From positions 1-8,369 of the forward strand of contig CAJTMB010000056.1 of the NCBI GenBank assembly GCA_910577105.1: 8,369 bases of DNA, in the 5' to 3' direction. Shown here piece after piece: positions 5,216 through 8,369 of the stretch; the stretch's first letter is position 1, and every line of letters begins with the position of its first letter. A program made the translations under genes and the position numbers. The stretch is from an uncultured Lachnospiraceae bacterium. GTDB taxonomy: Bacteria > Bacillota > Clostridia > Lachnospirales > Lachnospiraceae. Under the pieces are notes generated by a model, which was not told the DNA's origin, did no database searches, and saw only the letters and a list, made by a program, of their open reading frames with translations.

Positions 5216-6595
5216 TTAATCGGCAGGAGTAACAGTTAAAGTATAAGAAAAATCATTGTTTGCAGCGCTCTTTATTGTTGCACTGATTTGTATCCAATGG
5301 AATTTGGGAACTAAAACAGGAGTTTGTCCGACTTCTTTGCTGTATAATATAACGGATTCCCCATTTTCGTTGAATCCTCTGGGTATAGCTGCCGAGACTC
5401 CGTTTCCGCTAAAAGAAACCCAACAATCTCTGGCATTGTCTAATGAATCGGCATAGTAACTGGTAAGAAGAGCTTTTGTTTCAGAAATAGTTCCATTCCA
5501 GATAAGTCTGACAGTGCTTTTTACAGGTGCCAGCAGACCTGTATTGCTACCCAATTTTTTTGTTACTGCATCAGCACCTCCTTCCGGGATGTAGGTGATG
5601 TATGCACTGTCGGACTGCACAGAAAAGGTACAGTTCCCTAAATTATTGTTTAATGCAGAGTATGCATTTGCCAGCGCCTTTTGGCTGGCGCCCATGCCGT
5701 CGGCAGCGGCGCCGTTTTCCACTGTATTTTCGTAAGTGTCGGACAATTTTACATGTCCTGATACACTGGCGGATGCGTGGGTGGAAAGGTGGTTTATGAA
5801 AGCAGATATGGACTTTGCAATCTTGCCCATGGCAGTTTTCAATTTTTCTCCCGGTGTGATGCCTGCTAATTCGGAAGCTTCTGAAAAGGACACGGTGGTT
5901 TCGCCCACATCGTCGTTCTTGCCCAGCTTGTTTTCAAGAGAGAGGCGTTCCGATGCCGTGATATGTATGGTGTCATTGCGGACATGGCTGTCAAGTTCTG
6001 CCGCGTCGGCCTTGCTGCCGATTGCCTCATTAAGGGCGTCTGAGACGCCGGGATTGTTCTTTATGGCTTCTGCGATTTCCCCCAGTGTGTCAAGTGTGGA
6101 GGGGGCGCCGTTAATCAAATCGGCTATTTTTTGGTCAGTGTAGGCATTGGAATTGGCATACGCAGTGTCTATGAATGTCTGCTGCAAGGTGGACACCGGT
6201 TTGCTCATGTCACTGGTATTGTCAACATTGGACAGGCCAATCTGTGCTTTGGTGACGGAATGGGGATTTGCCGTAGAATCCATGTGCAGGGAGAGGCTGT
6301 CGGAGGCTGCCTTGCCGAGCGCCCCATCATAAATGGTGTTTTCTGTGTTTCCAAAGGGTAAGTGGCTGGCAGGTATTTTGCAGTTTTCATCCAAAGGCGC
6401 AATGCCGTTCTTTTCACTGACAGAGGTTTCTTTGACAAAGTAACCGGATATTTCCGGGTGTTCTTTTATGTAATTTATTAAGCGTGAGAGGGAAAGCTTC
6501 TGTGTGACGGTGCTATTTTCAAGAACGAATACATCATCATCTTTCACAGATGTTGTCTCAGGCAGTTCATTTATTTTTATTTGTCCGTTTGCCAT
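5216..6595 (-). CDS. Phage tail fibre protein with phage-tail repeats (459 aa)
   Basis: ATG at 6595 follows AAGGAG (6607-6612) at an 11-nt spacing; an ATG between them is out of frame. The N-terminus (INELPETTSVKDDDVFVLEN, 8-27, then QKLSLSRLINYI) is a common anchoring segment of tail fibres. A phage-tail repeat lies at about 104-136 (HMDSTANPHSVTKAQIGLSN, VDNTSDMSKPVST). TLDTLGEIAEAI (168-179) and NDTIHITASERLSLENKL (207-224) are classic fibre shaft motifs. GHVKLSDTY (280-288), with GMGASQKALANAY downstream, is typical of Clostridia fibres, followed by NCTFSVQSDSAYITY (321-335) and GADAVTKKLGS. The C-terminal domain (about 350-459), with CWVSFSGNGVSAAIPRGF, is the probable receptor-binding tip; it is not recognised. 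Fibres of this kind form trimers that bind cell-surface glycans. No chaperone gene of the usual tail-fibre-assembly type is visible. Confidence 0.85.
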   Translation of the reverse strand: MANGQIKINELPETTSVKDDDVFVLENSTVTQKLSLSRLINYIKEHPEISGYFVKETSVSEKNGIAPLDENCKIPASHLPFGNTENTIYDGALGKAASDSLSLHMDSTANPHSVTKAQIGLSNVDNTSDMSKPVSTLQQTFIDTAYANSNAYTDQKIADLINGAPSTLDTLGEIAEAIKNNPGVSDALNEAIGSKADAAELDSHVRNDTIHITASERLSLENKLGKNDDVGETTVSFSEASELAGITPGEKLKTAMGKIAKSISAFINHLSTHASASVSGHVKLSDTYENTVENGAAADGMGASQKALANAYSALNNNLGNCTFSVQSDSAYITYIPEGGADAVTKKLGSNTGLLAPVKSTVRLIWNGTISETKALLTSYYADSLDNARDCWVSFSGNGVSAAIPRGFNENGESVILYSKEVGQTPVLVPKFHWIQISATIKSAANNDFSYTLTVTPAD

Positions 6596-6617
6596 TTTTT
6601 CATTTTCTCCTTAGTTT

Positions 6618-6890
6618 TTATTTTTGGGTTCCCCTTATGGCGCTGATATACATGTCCTTCAGGTTTTTATTTCCGCCGGGAATGGTAACCCATACGCCCT
6701 GCGCCATCTGCAAGGGAATGCCAAGCCCGTTGGGGACAGTGTATAAATGACCTTCCCGCACTATCTGGTAAGTACCGTCATTGTTAACGCCATAGATGAT
6801 AGAGGGAAAGGTTTTGTCGTAGTAGATGGTGGAAAGCTTTTCTGACAATAATTTTTCAATGGATGTCAGAAGTGTCCGGTTCAGGTTCAT
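6618..6890 (-). CDS. Small OB-like tail / baseplate protein (90 aa)
   Basis: ATG at 6890 is preceded by GGAGG (6899-6903) at 8 nt. After a helical N-terminus (MNLNRTLLTSIEKLLSEKLS, 1-20) the rest is beta-rich: IIYGVNNDGTYQIVREGHLY (31-50) and VPNGLGIPLQMAQGVWVTIP (52-71), ending in KDMYISAIRG (78-87). The alternation 'V...DGTY.I...G..Y..P....I.L..GV.V.I....N...MYI..I.G' is the layout of small OB-fold tail-tip proteins that Firmicutes phages encode near their baseplate genes. It probably sits in the tail tip or spike. The start fits because the hydrophilic helix is complete and the ribosome site is ideal. It is followed by 22 bp and then the fibre gene. Function is inferred from pattern and position. 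Confidence 0.7.
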   Translation of the reverse strand: MNLNRTLLTSIEKLLSEKLSTIYYDKTFPSIIYGVNNDGTYQIVREGHLYTVPNGLGIPLQMAQGVWVTIPGGNKNLKDMYISAIRGTQK

Positions 6891-6920
6891 AATTATGTCC
6901 TCCGTATATAGAATAGCGGT

Positions 6921-7526
6921 CTATTGTTCGGGAAGACAATATACACTGATGTTGGTTGACCAGGAGCTGCTTGCGGTTGAGGACTTTTGAAAGCCGATTT
7001 CTAAAGTCAGTCCGTTGTTAAGAATATTTGCGCCGGAAAGTCCGCCGTACCCGGTAGAGATGCCCCAAAGCCGTTTTATGGCGATAAATTTTTTCATCCC
7101 ATATAACGGAGATTTGGGATTTTTATTGTAATCGTTGATATGAAAGTAAGTGCTTCCCCTTTGTGTGACAGGCTCATTGCCAAAAGTTGCTCCGGCAGAT
7201 AAATCCACTAATTTATAACCCGATAAATCCTCAGGATTTCTAAAAGGGGTTACTGTATCTGCACCTGCCTTTATGTATCCGTATCTTCCGGCGGCGTCTA
7301 CGCCGAAGGTTATGCCGCCAAGACTGGTATGCAAATCATCCTGTACACTTTTGACTTCGCCTTGTACATTTTCTACCGCCTCCCCGATATCGGACACGGT
7401 TTCCTGTAAGGTTTTTCCGTCTGCCATTTCCACGGAATCGGATTTTGTCCATTCGGAGCAGAGCCTGTAACCGTCCGCTGTACGAAGATACTTTTTGAAT
7501 CGTTTGTAGCCTGATAAAATACTCAT
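6921..7526 (-). CDS. Coiled-coil tail-tip / short fibre protein (201 aa)
   Basis: Three in-frame ATGs lie at 7541, 7532 and 7526. GGAGG (7535-7539) is 8 nt from the third and overlaps or crowds the other two, so the start is set at 7526 (MSILSGYKRF). Residues 4-45 carry the tail motif YRLCSEWTKSDSVEMADGKT. Residues about 36-68 form a heptad-like helix (LQETVSDIGEAVENVQGEVK, SVQDDL), the type of short coiled coil that holds fibre trimers together. GITFGVDAAGRYGYIKAGAD (71-90), followed by TVTPFRN, is a recurring Clostridia phage motif. The C-terminal domain (about 100-201) has RLWGISTGYGGLSGANILNN and ends SVYCLPEQ; I do not recognise it. It may be a short fibre, tip or attachment protein. It lies between the tape measure gene and the OB-like gene. 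Confidence 0.75.
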   Translation of the reverse strand: MSILSGYKRFKKYLRTADGYRLCSEWTKSDSVEMADGKTLQETVSDIGEAVENVQGEVKSVQDDLHTSLGGITFGVDAAGRYGYIKAGADTVTPFRNPEDLSGYKLVDLSAGATFGNEPVTQRGSTYFHINDYNKNPKSPLYGMKKFIAIKRLWGISTGYGGLSGANILNNGLTLEIGFQKSSTASSSWSTNISVYCLPEQ

Positions 7527-7534
7527 TGTCATTT

Positions 7535-7539
7535 CCTCC
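7535..7539 (-). promoter_or_regulatory. Shine-Dalgarno that fixes the start of the 201-aa gene
   Basis: The minus strand reads ATGGAGGAAATGACAATGAG. The GGAGG sits inside the first possible ATG codon pair and only 2 nt before the second ATG, but is 8 nt before the third. The third ATG (7526) is therefore the natural start; longer models (up to 206 aa) would place the ribosome site within the reading frame. Confidence 0.7.
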
Positions 7540-7584
7540 ATGATAGTTGTAATTGGTGTATAATGTTTTTAAGCAAAATTTGTT

Positions 7585-8369
7585 TTATTGCCGCCTGTGG
7601 GTGTATTGAAGGGTATCAAGCGGCAGACGCTGCAAGGACTTTAAGATGTACTCGGCGCCGGTATTGTTGGTGACGTTGGGACAGCTTATGGTAATATTGT
7701 CTATATTTACGGTATTGGGGATAGTATGTGTCTGTAAAATGATTTGACTGCCATTGCCGCCTATAGCCATATTGTTGTCCCTAAGGAATGCCATCCTTGC
7801 GTTGCCAATAATATTTTGCTGCTGTTCGGGCGTAAGCACAAGCTCGCCCATTCTAAGCACTGCCGGAATTTCATCCGCATGAAACTGCGGCTTTTGGGCG
7901 GCGGCTTGGAGTATTTTCAGTGTCTGATTGCCGGAAGGGCCGGACGGTGCGTTCCCGGCGTATCCCTCGTCAAGTCCGTCATGAAATTCCCGCATCGTGA
8001 CGGCAAAGTGCTGTCCGCCCGGTCCCGGTTTTCTTTTTGCGTATGTACCGGACGATGAAGAAGAGTTGCCTTCTCCCGGTGGGGGTAACTTTGTATCTGT
8101 ATTTTTAAGGTCTTGTGAATCAGGAGCGCTGCCTACTTTTCCGCCTGTCAGATTGCCGGCGTCTGCCTCCGCCTTAATCCTTGCGGCATTGACTGCGGCA
8201 TCCGCCTGTGCCTGTTGTAGCGCAATGTACTGCTCCGTAAATATCCTGAGCGTGTCCAGACGTCCGTTCAGCACCTGCATTTCCCAGTCGGCGCCGAGGA
8301 TTTCGGCTGCAATCAGTCTGTTCTGCTGCTCCTCATAAACGCCGGATATTTCATTCCATTTGCCCTTGT
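7585..8369 (-). CDS. Tape measure protein, C-terminal part (partial, at least 260 aa)
   Basis: The frame is open to the right edge, so the gene is cut there and its start is missing; the Met at 8280 is internal (the frame upstream reads KGKWNEISGVYEEQQNRLIA). The N-terminal visible part is helical and alanine-rich (QAQADAAVNAARIKAEAD), as in tape measure helices. A flexible linker follows (PPPGEGNSSSSSGTYAKRKP). About residues 128-138 of the visible part read FHDGLDEGYAG, then HADEIPAVLRMGELVLTPEQ (163-182) and QQNII. The pattern 'FH.GL..G ... DEIPAVLR.GE.VLTPEQQ.NI' is a hallmark of the C-terminus of Firmicutes phage tape measure proteins. The protein fills the tail tube, sets its length, and exits or guides DNA at infection. 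The C-terminus contacts the tail tip encoded by the following genes. Whether an enzymatic domain (peptidase or lysozyme) lies upstream cannot be seen here. Confidence 0.8.
   Translation of the reverse strand, partial: KGKWNEISGVYEEQQNRLIAAEILGADWEMQVLNGRLDTLRIFTEQYIALQQAQADAAVNAARIKAEADAGNLTGGKVGSAPDSQDLKNTDTKLPPPGEGNSSSSSGTYAKRKPGPGGQHFAVTMREFHDGLDEGYAGNAPSGPSGNQTLKILQAAAQKPQFHADEIPAVLRMGELVLTPEQQQNIIGNARMAFLRDNNMAIGGNGSQIILQTHTIPNTVNIDNITISCPNVTNNTGAEYILKSLQRLPLDTLQYTHRRQ

Noticed and set aside
5216..5600. Diversity-generating retroelement variable region at the fibre C-terminus
   Set aside because: No template-like repeat elsewhere in the window, no reverse transcriptase, and the C-terminus lacks the usual lectin-fold variable motif.
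5672..5694. GC-rich inverted repeat (GCCAGC / GCTGGC) as a regulatory hairpin
   Set aside because: It is inside the fibre coding region at a conserved GMGASQKALANAY motif, so the sequence is explained by the protein.
5736..6143. Plus-strand 135-aa open frame across the tail fibre gene
   Set aside because: It lies entirely antisense to the well-supported fibre, has no clear ribosome site, and its protein shows no recognisable motif; a shadow frame.
7997..8338. Plus-strand 113-aa open frame, cysteine- and serine-rich
   Set aside because: It is antisense to the tape measure C-terminus, whose motifs are clear; its composition reflects the reverse of alanine- and glycine-rich codons.

Overview
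The window is the 3' (distal) half of a phage tail module, almost entirely on the minus strand, plus a small non-structural accessory strip at its left end. Consistent purine-rich Shine-Dalgarno sites, moderate-to-low GC, and tail-fibre motifs such as 'GHVKLSDTY...GASQKAL' and 'GADTVTPF' point to a gut-type Clostridia host, most probably Lachnospiraceae. It is either a prophage or an assembled phage; no integrase, attachment site or bacterial gene is visible that would decide this.

Minus-strand operon, in transcription order (8369 to 929): (1) the C-terminus of a tape measure protein, cut by the window edge; (2) a 201-aa coiled-coil tail or fibre protein; (3) a 90-aa OB-like small tail protein; (4) a 459-aa tail fibre; (5) a 364-aa protein with two Ig/Fn3-like domains and a lectin-like C-terminus; (6) a 302-aa distal-tail or baseplate protein; (7) a 531-aa baseplate hub protein; (8) a 108-aa helical protein; (9) an 81-aa protein. 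Gaps are 12 to 58 bp, each start has its own Shine-Dalgarno, and a perfect 16-bp-stem hairpin (872-913) closes the unit. These genes would build the tail tip: the tape measure sets tail length, the distal-tail and hub proteins close the tube, and the fibre and lectin-like proteins contact the host surface. The order is unusual because fibre-type genes lie between the tape measure and the hub.

Left of the terminator is a compact autonomous unit on the minus strand that is too short for ordinary ORF cut-offs. It has a sigma-A-like promoter (811-838), a strong Shine-Dalgarno (777-786), a 39-codon acidic ORF (650-769) and a hairpin terminator (639-663). Converging on it from the left is a plus-strand remnant of a small membrane-anchored protein resembling DUF4760-type proteins (122-645). 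It is broken by a frameshift near 390 and lacks a credible start. A candidate plus-strand promoter lies at 40-75.

No tRNA, rRNA, CRISPR array, insertion sequence, integrase or lysis gene is visible. Family assignments were made by eye from motifs, without database searches.
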